Shown piece after piece: positions 29,540 to 40,221 of a stretch of 64,000 bases of DNA. The translations under genes and the position numbers were made by a program. The notes under the pieces are model-generated. The model had not been told where the DNA came from. It worked only from the letters and a program-made list of their open reading frames with translations, and did not search any database. Source of the stretch: Mycteria americana (taxonomy: Eukaryota; Chordata; Aves; Ciconiiformes; Ciconiidae); the NCBI RefSeq assembly GCF_035582795.1, contig NC_134367.1:120242062-120306061 (forward strand), read 5' to 3'. The first letter of the stretch is position 1; each line of letters begins with the position of its first letter.

Positions 29540-32500
29540 GAAAACCAGCTACAGCTTTCCGTGCTCGCAGCTTTCCTGAGGGCGCAATCGCTGGACGTTT
29601 CGAATTTGGCAGCCGGGCTCTCCGAGAGAGAAATACAAAGTGTTGCCCCTTTACGAACGAAAGCTTTAGCAGAACGCGAATGTCTGTGTAGCAGCGAATG
29701 CAGTTCCAAGGGACAGTGAAAACCAGCTACAGCTTTCCGTGCTGGCAGCTTTCCTGTGGGCGCAATCGCTGGACGTTTCGAATTTGGCAGCCGGGCTCTG
29801 CGAGAGAGAAATACAAAGTGTTTCCCCATTACCAACCAAAGCCTTTGCAGAACGCGAATGTCTGTCTACCAGCGAATGCAGTTCCAAGGGACAGTGAAAA
29901 CCAGCTACAGCTTTCCGTGCTGGCAGCTTTCCTGTGGGCGCAATCGCTGGACGTTTCGAATTTGGCAGCCGGGCTCTCCGAGAGAGAAATACACAGTGTT
30001 GCCCCTTTACGAACGAAAGCTTTAGCAGAACGCGAATGTCTGTCTACCAGCGAATGCAGTTCCAAGGGACAGTGAAAACCAGCTACAGCTTTCCGTGCTG
30101 GCAGCTTTCCTGTGGGCGCAATCGCTGGACGTTTCGAATTTGGCAGCCGGGCTCTCCGAGAGAGATATACACAGTGTTGCCCCTTTACGAACGAAAGCTT
30201 TTGCAGAACGCGAATGTCTGTCTACCAGCGAATGCAGTTCCAAGGGACAGTGAAAACCAGCTACAGCTTTCCGTGCTGGCAGCTTTCCTGTGGGCGCAAT
30301 CGCTGGACGTTTCGAATTTGGCAGCCGGGCTCTCCCAGAGAGAAATACAGAGTATTGCCCCTTTACGAACGAAAGCTGTTGCAGAATGCGAATGTCTGTC
30401 TACCAGCGAATGCAGTTCCAAGGGACAGTGAAAACCAGCTACAGCTTTCCGTGCTGGCAGCTTTCCTGTGGGCGCAATCGCTCGACGTTTCGAATTTGGC
30501 CGCCGGGCTCTGCGAGAGAGAAATACAAAGTGTTTCCCCATTACCAACCAAAGCTTTTGCAGAACGCGAATGTCTGTCTACCAGCGAATGCAGTTCCAAG
30601 GGACAGTGAAAACCAGCTACAGCTTTCCGTGCTGGCAGCTTTCCTGTCGGCGCAATCGCTGGACGTTTCGAATTTGGCAGCCGGGCTCTCGCAGAGAGAA
30701 ATACACAGTATTGCCCCTTTACGAACGAAAGCTGTTGCAGAACGCGAATGTCTGTCTACCAGCGTATGCAGTTCCAAGGGACAGTGAAAACCAGCTACAG
30801 CTTTCCGTGCTGGCAGCTTTCCTGTGGGCGCAATCGCTGGACTTTTCGAATTTGGCAGCCGGGCTCTCCGAGAGAGAAATACAAAGTGTTGCCCCTTTAC
30901 GAACGAAAGCTTTAGGAGAACGCGAATGTCTGTCTACCAGCGAATGCAGTTCCAAGGGACAGTGAAAACCAGCTACAGCTTTCCGGGCTGGCAGCTTTCC
31001 TGTGGGCGCAATCTCTGGACGTTTCGAATTTGGCAGCCGGGCTCTCCGAGAGAGAATTATATACTGTTGCCCCTTTACGAACGAAAGCTTTAGCAGAACA
31101 CGAATGTCTGTCTACCAGCGAATGCAGTTCCAAGGGACAGTGAAAACCAGCTACAGCTTTCCGTGCTGGCAGCTTTCCTGTGGGCGCAATCGCTGGACGT
31201 TTCGAATTTGGCAGCCGGGCTCTCCGAGAGAGAAATACAAAGTGTTGCCCCTTTACCAACGAAAGCTTTAGCAGAACGCGAATGTCTGTCTACCAGCGAA
31301 TGCAGTTCCAAGGGACAGTGAAAACCAGCTACAGCTTTCCGTGCTGGCAGCTTTCCTGTGGGTGCAATCGCTGGACGTTTCGAATTTGGCAGCCGGGCTC
31401 TCCCAGAGAGAAATACACAGTATTGCCCCTTTACGAACGAAAGCTGTTGCAGAACGCGAATGTCTGTCTACCAGCGAATGCAGTTCCAAGGGACAGTGAA
31501 AACCAGCTACAGCTTTCCGTGCTGGCAGCTTTCCTGTGGGCGCAATCGCTGGACGTTTCGAATTTGGCCGCCGGGTTCTGCGACAGAGAAATACAAAGTT
31601 TTTCCCCATTACCAACCAAAGCTTTTGCAGAACGCGAATGTCTGTCTACCAGCGAATGCAGTTCCAAGGGACAGTGAAAACCAGCTACAGCTTTCCGTGC
31701 TGACAGCTTTCCTGTGGGCGCAATCGCTGGACGTTTCGAATTTGGCAGCCGGGCTCTGCGAGAGAGAAATATAGAATGTTGCCCCTTTACGAACGAAAGC
31801 TTTATCAGAACGCGAATGTCTGTCTACCAGCGAATGCAGTTCCAAGGGACAGTGAAAACCAGCTACAGCTTTCCGTGCTGGCAGCTTTCCTGTGGGCGCA
31901 GTCGCTGGACGTTTCGAATTTGGCAGCCGGGCTCTCCAAGAGAGATATACACAGTGTTGCCCCTTTACGAACGAAAGCTTTAGCAGAACGCGAATGTCTG
32001 TCTACCAGCGAATGCAGTTCCAAGGGACAGTGAAAACCAGCTACAGCTTTCCGTGCTGGCAGCTTTCCTGTGGGCGCAATCGCTGGACGTTTCGAATTTG
32101 GCAGCCGGGCTCTCGCAGAGAGATATACACAGTGTTGCCCCTTTACCAACGAAAGCTTTAGCAGAACGCGAATGTCTGTCTACCAGCGAATGCAGTTCCA
32201 AGGGACAGTGAAAACCAGCTACAGCTTTCCGTGCTGGCAGCTTTCCTGTGGGCGCAATCGCTGGACGTTTCGAATTTGGCAGCCGGGCTCTGCGAGAGAG
32301 AAATACACAGTGTTGCCCCATTACCAACCAAAGCTTTTGCAGAACGCGAATGTCTGTCTACCAGCGAATGCAGTTCCAAGGGACAGTGAAAACCAGCTAC
32401 AGCTTTCCGGGCTGGCAGCTTTCCTGTGGGCGCAATCGCTGGACGTTTCGAATTTGGCAGCCGGGCTCTCCGAGAGAGATATACACAGTGTTGCCCCTTT

Positions 32501-35500
32501 ACGAACGAAAGCTTTTGCAGAATGCGAATGTCTGTCTACCAGCGAATGCAGTTCCAAGGAACAGTGAAAACCAGCTACAGCTTTCCGGGCTGGCAGCTTT
32601 CCTGTGGGCGCAATCGCTGGACGTTTCGAATTTGGCAGCCGGGCTCTGCGAGAGAGAAATACAAATTATTGCCCCATTACCAACCAAAGCTTTTGCAGAA
32701 CGCGAATGTCTGTCTACCAGCGAATGCAGTTCCAAGGGACAGTGAAAACCAGCTACAGCTTTCCGGGCTGGCAGCTTTCCTGTGGGCGCAATCGCTGGAC
32801 GTTTCGAATTTGGCAGCCGGGCTCTCCGAGAGAGAAATACAAAGTGTTGCCCCATTACCAAGCAAAGCTTTAGCAGAACGCGAATGTCTGTCTACCAGCG
32901 AATGCAGTTCCAAGGGACAGTGAAAACCAGCTACAGCTTTCCGGGCTGGCAGCTTTCCTGTGGGCGCAATCGCTGGACGTTTCGAATTTGGCAGCCGGGC
33001 TCTGCGAAAGAGAAATATAGAATGTTGCCCCTTTACGAACGAAAGCTTTAGGAGAACGCGAATGTCTGTCTACCAGCGAATGCAGTTCCAAGGGACAGTG
33101 AAAACCAGCTACAGCTTTCCGTGCTGGCAGCTTTCCTGTGGGCGCAATCGCTGGACGTTTCGAATTTGGCAGCCGGGCTCTCCCAGAGAGAAATACACAG
33201 TATTGCCCCTTTACGAACGAAAGCTGTTGCAGAACGCGAATGTCTGTCTACCAGCGAATGCAGTTCCAAGGGACAGTGAAAACCAGCTACAGCTTTCCGT
33301 GCTGGCAGCTTTCCTGTGGGCGCAGTCGCTGGACGTTTCGAATTTGGCAGCCGGGCTCTCCAAGAGAGATATACACAGTGTTGCCCCTTTACGAACGAAA
33401 GCTTTAGCAGAACGCGAATGTCTGTCTACCAGCGAATGCAGTTCCAAGGGACAGTGAAAACCAGCTACAGCTTTCCGTGCTGGCAGCTTTCCTGTGGGCG
33501 CAATCGCTGGACGTTTCGAATTTGGCAGCCGGGCTCTGCGAGAGAGAAATACACAGTGTTGCCCCATTACCAACCAAAGCTTTTGCAGAACGCGAATGTC
33601 TGTCTACCAGCGAATGCAGTTCCAAGGGACAGTGAAAACCAGCTACAGCTTTCCGGGCTGGCAGCTTTCCTGTGGGCGCAATCGCTGGACGTTTCGAATT
33701 TGGCAGCCGGGCTCTGCGAGAGAGAAATACAAAGTATTGCCCCATTACCAACCAAAGCTTTTGCAGAACGCGAATGTCTGTCTACCAGCGAATGCAGTTC
33801 CAAGGGACAGTGAAAACCAGCTACAGCTTTCCGTGCTGGCAGCTTTCCTGTGGGCGCAATCGCTGGACGTTTCGAATTTGGCAGCCGGGCTCTCCGAGAG
33901 AGATATACACAGTGTTGCCCCTTTACGAACGAAAGCTTTTGCAGAACGCGAATGTCTGTCTACCAGCGAATGCAGTTCCAAGGGACAGTGAAAACCAGCT
34001 ACAGCTTTCCGGGCTGGCAGCTTTCCTGTGGGCGCAATCGCTGGACGTTTCGAATTTGGCAGCCGGGCTCTCCGAGAGAGAAATACAAAGTGTTGCCCCA
34101 TTACCAAGCAAAGCTTTAGCAGAACGCGAATGTCTGTCTACCAGCGAATGCAGTTCCAAGGGACAGTGAAAACCAGCTACAGCTTTCCGGGCTGGCAGCT
34201 TTCCTGTGGGCGCAATCGCTGGACGTTTCGAATTTGGCAGCCGGGCTCTGCGAAAGAGAAATATAGAATGTTGCCCCTTTACGAACGAAAGCTTTAGGAG
34301 AACGCGAATGTCTGTCTACCAGCGAATGCAGTTCCAAGGGACAGTGAAAACCAGCTACAGCTTTCCGTGCTGGCAGCTTTCCTGTGGGCGCAATCGCTGG
34401 ACGTTTCGAATTTGGCAGCCGGGCTCTCCGAGAGAGAATTATATACTGTTGCCCCTTTACGAACGAAAGCTTTAGCAGAACGCGAATGTCTGTCTACCAG
34501 CGAATGCAGTTCCAAGGGACAGTGAAAACCAGCTACAGCTTTCCGTGCTGGAAGCTTTCCTGTGGGCGCAATCGCTGGATGTTTCCAATTTGGCAGCCGG
34601 GCTCTGCGAGAGCGAATTATACAGTGTTGCCCCTTTACGAACGAAAGCTTTAGCAGAACGCGAATGTCTGTCTACCAGCGAATGCAGTTCCAAGGGACAG
34701 TGAAAACCAGCTACAGCTTTCCGTGCTGGCAGCTTTCCTGTGGGCGCAATCGCTGGACGTTTCGAATTTGGCAGCCGGGCTCTCCGAGAGAGATATACAC
34801 AGTGTTGCCCCTTTACGAACGAAAGCTTTAGCAGAACGCGAATGTCTGTCTACCAGCGAATGCAGTTCCAAGGGACAGTGAAAACCAGCTACAGCTTTCC
34901 GTGCTGGCAGCTTTCCTGTGGGCGCAATCGCTGGACGTTTCGAATTTGGCAGCCGGGCTCTCCGAGAGAGAAATACAAAGTGTTGCCCCTTTACGAACGA
35001 AAGCTTTTGCAGAACGCGAATGTCTGTCTACCAGCGAATGCAGTTCCAAGGGACAGTGAAAACCAGCTACAGCTTTCCGTGCTGGCAGCTTTCCTGTGGG
35101 CGCAATCGCTGGACGTTTCGAATTTGGCCGCCGGGCTCTCCAAGAGAGAAATACACAGTGTTGCCCCTTTACGAACGAACGCTGTTGCAGAACGCGAATG
35201 TCTGTCTACCAGCGAATGCAGTTCCAAGGGACAGTGAAAACCAGCTACAGCTTTCCGGGCTGGCAGCTTTCCTGTGGGCGCAATCGCTGGACGTTTCGAA
35301 TTTGGCAGCCGGGCTCTCCGAGAGAGAAATATATAGTGTTGCCCCTTTACAAACGAAAGCTTTTGCAGAACGCCAATGTCTGTCTACCAGCGAATGCAGT
35401 TCCAAGGGACAGTGAAAACCAGCTACAGCTTTCCGTGCTGGCAGCTTTCCTGTGGGCGCAATCGCTGGACGTTTCGAATTTGGCAGCCGGGCTCTCCGAA

Positions 35501-37568
35501 AGAGAAATAGAAAATGTTACCCCTTTACGAACGAAAGCTTTAGCAGAACGCGAATGTCTGTCTACCAGCGAATGCAGTTCCAAGGGACAGTGAAAACCAG
35601 CTACAGCTTTCCGTGCTGGCAGCTTTCCTGTGGGCGCAATCGCTCGACGTTTCGAATTTGGCCGCCGGGCTCTGCGAGAGAGAAATACAAAGTGTTTCCC
35701 CATTACCAACCAAAGCTTTAGGAGAACGCGAATGTCTGTCTACCAGCGAATGCAGTTCCAAGGGACAGTGAAAACCAGCTACAGCTTTCCGTGCTGGCAG
35801 CTTTCCTGTGGGCGCAATCGCTGGACCTTTCGAATTTGGCAGCCGGGCTCTCCGAGAGAGAAATACAAAGTGTTGCCCCTTTACGAACGAAAGCTTTAGC
35901 AGAACGCGAATGTCTGTCTACCAGCGAATGCAGTTCCAAGGGACAGTGAAAACCAGCTACAGCTTTCCGTGCTGGCAGCTTTCCTGTGGGCGCAATCGCT
36001 GGACGTTTCGAATTTGGCAGCCGGGCTCTCCGAGAGAGAAATACAAAGTGTTGCCCCTTTACGAACGAAAGCTTTAGCAGAACGCGAATGTCTGTCTACC
36101 AGCGAATGCAGTTCCAAGGGACAGTGAAAACCAGCTACAGCTTTCCGTGCTGGCAGCTTTCCTGTGGGCGCAATCTCTGGACGTTTCGAATTTGGCAGCC
36201 GGGCTCTGCGAGAGAGAAATACACAGTGTTGCCCCTTTACGAACGAAAGCTTTAGCAGAACGCAAATGTCTGTCTACCAGCGAATGCAGTTCCAAGGGAC
36301 AGCGAAAACCAGCTACAGCTTTCCGTGCTGGCAGCTTTCCTGTGGGCGCAATCGCTGGACGTTTCGAATTTGGCAGCCGGGCTCTCCCAGAGAGAAATAC
36401 AAAGTGTTGCCCCTTTACGAACGAAAGCTGTTGCAGAACGCGAATGTCTGTCTACCAGCGAATGCAGTTCCAAGGGACAGTGAAAACCAGCTACAGCTTT
36501 CCGTGCTGGCAGCTTTCCTGTGGGCGCAATCGCTGGACGTTTCGAATTTGGCAGCCGGGCTCTCCCAGAGAGAAATACAAAGTGTTGCCCCATTACCAAC
36601 CAAAGCTGTTGCAGAACGCGAATGTCTGTCTACCAGCGAATGCAGTTCCAAGGGACAGTGAAAACCAGCTACAGCTTTCCGTGCTGGCAGCTTTCCTGTG
36701 GGCGCAATCGCTGGACGTTTCGAATTTGGCAGCCGGGCTCTCCCAGAGAGAAATACAAAGTGTTGCCCCATTACCAACCAAAGCTTTTGCACAACGCGAA
36801 TGTCTGTCTACCAGCGAATGCAGTTCCAAGGGACAGTGAAAACCAGCTACAGCTTTCCGTGCTGGCAGCTTTCCTGTGGGCGCAATCGCTGGACGTTTCG
36901 AATTTGGCAGCCGGGCTCTCCCAGAGAGAAATACAAAGTGTTGCCCCATTACCAACCAAAGCTTTTGCATAACGCAAATGTCTGTCTACCAGCGAATGCA
37001 GTTCCAAGGGACAGTGAAAACCAGCTACAGCTTTCCGTGCTGGCAGCTTTCCTGTGGGCGCAATCGCTGGACGTTTCGAATTTGGCAGCCGGGCTCTCCG
37101 AGAGAGAAATACACAGTGTTGCCCCTTTACGAACGAAAGCTGTTGCAGAACGCGAATGTCTGTCTACCAGCGAATGCAGTTCCAAGGGACAGTGAAAACC
37201 AGCTACAGCTTTCCGTGCTGGCAGCTTTCCTGTGGGCGCAATCTCTGGACGTTTCGAATTTGGCAGCCGGGCTCTGCGAGAGAGAAATACACAGTGTTGC
37301 CCCATTACCAACGAAAGCTTTAGCAGAACGCGAATGTCTGTCTACCAGCGAATGCAGTTCCAAGGGACAGTGAAAACCAGCTACAGCTTTCCGTGCTGGC
37401 AGCTTTCCTGTGGGCGCAATCGCTGGACGTTTCGAATTTGGCAGACGGGCTCTGCGAGAGAGAAATACACAGTGTTGCCCCTTTACGAACCAAAGCTGTT
37501 GCAGAACGCGAATGTCTGTCTACCAGCGAATGCAGTTCCAAGGGACAGTGAAAACCAGCTACAGCTTT
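29540..37568 (+). repeat. Diverged right flank of the satellite array
   Basis: Monomers remain 178 bp but carry more private substitutions than the interior, for example GTGTTTCCCC, GAGTATTGCC, TATAGAATGT, TTGGCCGCCGG and ATAACGCAAATG. Only short local duplications are visible; the monomers around 31,861-32,040 and 33,285-33,460 match at an offset of 1,424 bp (8 x 178), and those at about 32,751-33,106 match 33,997-34,352 at 1,246 bp (7 x 178). Four consecutive near-identical monomers with CTCCCAGAGAGAAATACAAAG lie at about 36,311-37,022. Confidence 0.75.
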
Positions 37569-37788
37569 TTTCGAAACGTCCAGCGATCGCGCCCGCTCGA
37601 AAGCTGCCAGCACGGAAAGCTGTAGCTGGTTTTCACTGTCCCTTGGAACTGAATTCGCTGGTAGACAGACATTCGCGTTCTGCAAAAGGTTTGGTTGGTA
37701 ATGGGGCAACACTGTGTATATCTCTATCGCAGAGCCCGGCTGCCAAATTCGAAACATCCAGCCATTGCGCCCACACGAAAGCTGCCAG
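37569..37788 (-). repeat. Inverted satellite segment at the array edge
   Basis: The orientation of the satellite flips here. From TCGAAACGTCC (37,571) to GCTGCCAG (37,788) the + strand reads as the reverse complement of the monomer, about 1.2 monomers long. AAAGCTGTAGCTGG at 37,617-37,630 pairs with CCAGCTACAGCTTT ending at 37,568, and the complementarity continues for about 170 bp on each side of a spacer of about 48 bp. This is a large imperfect inverted repeat able to form a hairpin or cruciform. The inverted copy has its own changes (GAATTCAG, CTATCGCAG, CACACGAAAG), so it is not a very recent mirror of the adjacent monomer. Confidence 0.93.
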
Positions 37789-37949
37789 TCCCCTCCCAGC
37801 TTCTTCTGCACCTGGCAGAGTATGGGAAGCTGGAAAGTCCTTGACCAGTGCAGCAACAACTAAAACGTCCCTGTATTATCAACACTGTTTTCAGCACAAA
37901 TCCTAAACATAGCCCCACACCAGCCACTATAAAGAAAATGAACTCTATC
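37789..37949 (-). mobile_element. Truncated ERVL-family LTR fragment, minus orientation
   Basis: Read on the minus strand this is the 5' portion of the same LTR family seen complete at 39,658-40,221: GATAGAGTT, then GGGGCTATGTTT, GTGCTGAAAACAGTG, ACTTTCCAGCTTCCCATACT and AAGAAGCTGGGAGGGG. It lacks about the first 18 bases and everything after the AGCTGGGAGGGGA segment. It abuts the inverted satellite segment on its left and plus-strand ERVL coding sequence on its right, so it is not in a normal position for a 5' LTR. Confidence 0.88.
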
Positions 37950-39657
37950 ATCTCAGCTGAATCCAGGACAGAGTCCTATACAACAAGTCGCAGAAACTCC
38001 TGAAGGAGAAGGTGAATCAGGTCAGTTTGCAGAGGTTAAAGCCTTCCAGCCACCTTTAGATATTGCTGAACGAGAAAAGTGGCCAGTGCTCTGTCTCTCT
38101 ACTGACTCATGGATGGTGGCAAATGCCTTATGGGGGTGGTTGCAGCAATGGAAGCAGAGTAACTGGCAGCGCAGAGGCAAACCCATCTGGGCTGCTGCAT
38201 TGTGGCAAGATATTGCTGCCCGGGTAGAGAACCTGGTTGTAATAGTACGTCACGTAGATGCTCATGTACCCAAGAGGCGGGCCACTGAAGAACATCAGAA
38301 CAACCAGCAGGTGCATCAGGCTGCTCAGATTGAAGTGGCTCAGGTGGATCTGGACTGGCAACATAAGGGTGAATTATTTATAGCTCAGTGGGCCCATGAC
38401 ACCTCAGGCCATCAAGGAAGAGATGTAACATACAGATGGGCTCGTGATCGAGGGCTGGACATGACCACAGACACTATTGCACAGGTTATCCATGAATGAG
38501 AGACATGCGCTGCAATCAAGCAAGCCAAGCGGTTAAAGCCTCTGTGGTATGGAGGGCGATGGCTGAAATATAAATACGGGCAGGCCTGGCGGATTGATCA
38601 TATCACACTCCCACAAACCTGCCAAGGCAAGCGCCATGCGCTTACAGTGGTGGAAGCAGCCACTGGATGGCTGGAAACATATCCCGTGCCCCATGCCACC
38701 GCCTGGAACGCTCTCCTGGGCCTTGAAAAGCAAGTCCGATGGCGACATGGCACCCCAGAAAGAATTGAGTCAGACAACAGGACTCATTTCCGAAACAACC
38801 TCATAGACACCTGGGCCAAAGAGCACGGCAGTGAGTGGGTATACCACATCCCCTACCATGCGTTAGCCTCCGGGGGAAAATCGAACGATGCAATGGACTG
38901 TTAAAGACTGCACTGAGAGCAATGGGTGCTGGGACATCCAGACATTGGGATACACTTTTAGCAAAAGCCACCTGGTTAGTCAAGTCTAGGGGATCTGCCA
39001 ATCAGGCTGGCCCTGCCCAATCAAAACTTTTACGTACTGTAGAAGGGGATAAAGCCCCTGTAGTGCACATAAAAATATGCTGGGGAAGACTGTCTGGATT
39101 ATTCCTGCCTCAGGCAAAGGTAAACCCATTTGTGGGACTGCTTTTGCTCAAGGACCTGGGTGCACTTGGTGGGCGATGTGGAAGGATGGGGAAGTCCGAT
39201 GGGTACCTCAAGGGGATTTGATTTTGGGTGAAAATAGCCAATGAACTGAATTGTATGATGTTAATTACTATATAATACTGCATGTCATCACTTCTATGGT
39301 TGCTGTATGCCATATCAATGGTATTACAGTAAGAATCACACAGATTAATGAAGAATGAACTTTGATGAAACCAAGCAAAGGGCAGTGGTGATGGAACCAG
39401 ACCTGGCTTCAGCAAGCAACAATCCAACACCACGCACCATCTCTCCTGCCCTGAAAGACTGTTATGACAGATGGAGCTCAAAGTCATGGACTAAATGAAC
39501 TCAACGGACGTTTGAGAGGGATAGCCCATAGACTAAGGGAATTATATCTGTGTGTATATATCAAAAGACAGGACAAGTGGTGGTGATTAAGTGGAATGTA
39601 TTTGGAAAGCGGAGAACCTGGGCATGATGTAGATGGTATAGAATAAGGGGTGGATGC
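37950..39657 (+). pseudogene. ERVL internal relic: RNase H and integrase, decayed
   Basis: Remnant of the 3' half of an endogenous retrovirus-L pol gene. The frame from 38,086 shows the RNase H core (TDSWMVANALWG, then HVDAHVPKRRATEEHQ). It continues into the integrase zinc-binding region (HDTSGHQG, then ETCAAIKQAKRLKP) and the catalytic core with the first Asp (WRIDHITLP, 38,587) and second Asp (IESDNRTHF). A stop codon at 38,497-38,499 interrupts the zinc-binding region. A frameshift near 38,870 puts the catalytic Glu region (KIERCNGLLK) in another frame, and later shifts affect the C terminus. No env follows, as expected for ERVL. A purine-rich stretch (AATAAGGGG) precedes the LTR. Gag, protease, reverse transcriptase and a proper 5' LTR are absent. 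Not functional. Confidence 0.88.
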
Positions 39658-40221
39658 TGTCCTGGTTTTGGCTAGGATAGAGTTAATTTTCTTCCTAGTA
39701 GCTGGTCTAGTGCTGTGTTTTGGATTGAGTATGAGAATAGTGTTGATAACACACTGATGTTTCAGTTGTTGCTAAGTAGTGCTTACACTAGTCAAGGACC
39801 TTCCAGCTTCTCATGCTCTGCCAGGTGCACAAGAAGCTGGGAGGGGGCACAGCCAGGACAGCTGACCCAAACTGGCCAAAGGGCTATTCCATACCATATG
39901 ACGTCATGCTCAGTATATACACTGGGGGAGTTGGCCGGAGGGGTAGCGATCGCTGCTCGGGGCCAGGCTGGGCATCGGTCAGCGGGTGGTGAGCAACTGC
40001 ATGGTGCATCATCACTTGTTTTGTACGTTCGATTGTCATTATTATTAGTAGTAGTATTTTCTCTTCCTCTGTTGTCCTATTAAACTGTCTTTATCTCAAC
40101 CCATGGGTTTTACGACTTTTTTCCCGATTCTCTCCCCCATCCCACCAGGGGTGGGGGGGAGAGGGTGAGTGAGCGAGCGACTGTGTGGTGCTTACTTGAC
40201 AACTGGGGTTAAACCACAACA
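39658..40221 (+). mobile_element. Complete ERVL-family LTR (3' LTR of the relic)
   Basis: 564 bp beginning TGTCCTGGTTTTGGC and ending AAACCACAACA, thus TG...CA. It contains the family landmarks CATATGACGTCATGCTCAG followed by TATATA (core promoter region) and CTATTAAACTGTCTTTATC (polyadenylation region). It lies at the 3' end of the ERVL integrase relic in the same orientation. The family resembles the widespread neoavian ERVL LTRs (TguLTR5-like); the exact subfamily name is from memory and uncertain. Confidence 0.9.

Larger units (their letters stand above)
1..37568 (+). repeat. 178-bp tandem satellite array, about 211 monomers
   Basis: Head-to-tail array. A monomer start (AGCTACAGCT) lies at position 1 and recurs every 178 bp to 37,557; 211 x 178 is 37,558, so the whole array is only 2 bp short of perfect periodicity. 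Two monomers carry the same 1-bp deletion (GAATTT to GATTT near 2,015 and 24,975), which accounts for both bases. The monomer is about 53% GC by my count of a consensus, with about 12 CpG sites. Positions about 126-178 and 1-65 of the monomer are nearly invariant; about 66-125 carries most substitutions. 178 is 1 mod 3, so every frame rotates at each monomer and no long coding frame can persist. The array is cut by the left edge of the window. The organisation (one homogeneous monomer, higher-order repeats, inverted edge) fits centromeric or pericentromeric satellite DNA, but that role is inferred. I do not recognise the monomer as a named avian satellite. Confidence 0.97.

Noticed and set aside
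1..37568. Hundreds of overlapping 73-230 codon open frames on both strands of the satellite
   Set aside because: They repeat every 178 bp, the period is not a multiple of three, and each frame is lost after about three monomers. No start context, splice pattern or family similarity supports a protein.
1..37568. A CENP-B box in the monomer (TTCG followed by CGGG)
   Set aside because: TTCG and CGGG do occur, but 11 bases apart instead of seven, and the required central A is absent.
1..37568. CRISPR-like array
   Set aside because: There are no distinct spacers; the whole 178-bp unit is repeated head to tail in a vertebrate genome.
37789..39657. Reading the LTR fragment at 37,789 as the 5' LTR of the ERVL relic
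   Set aside because: It is in the opposite orientation and truncated at both ends, and the RT and gag regions between are missing.
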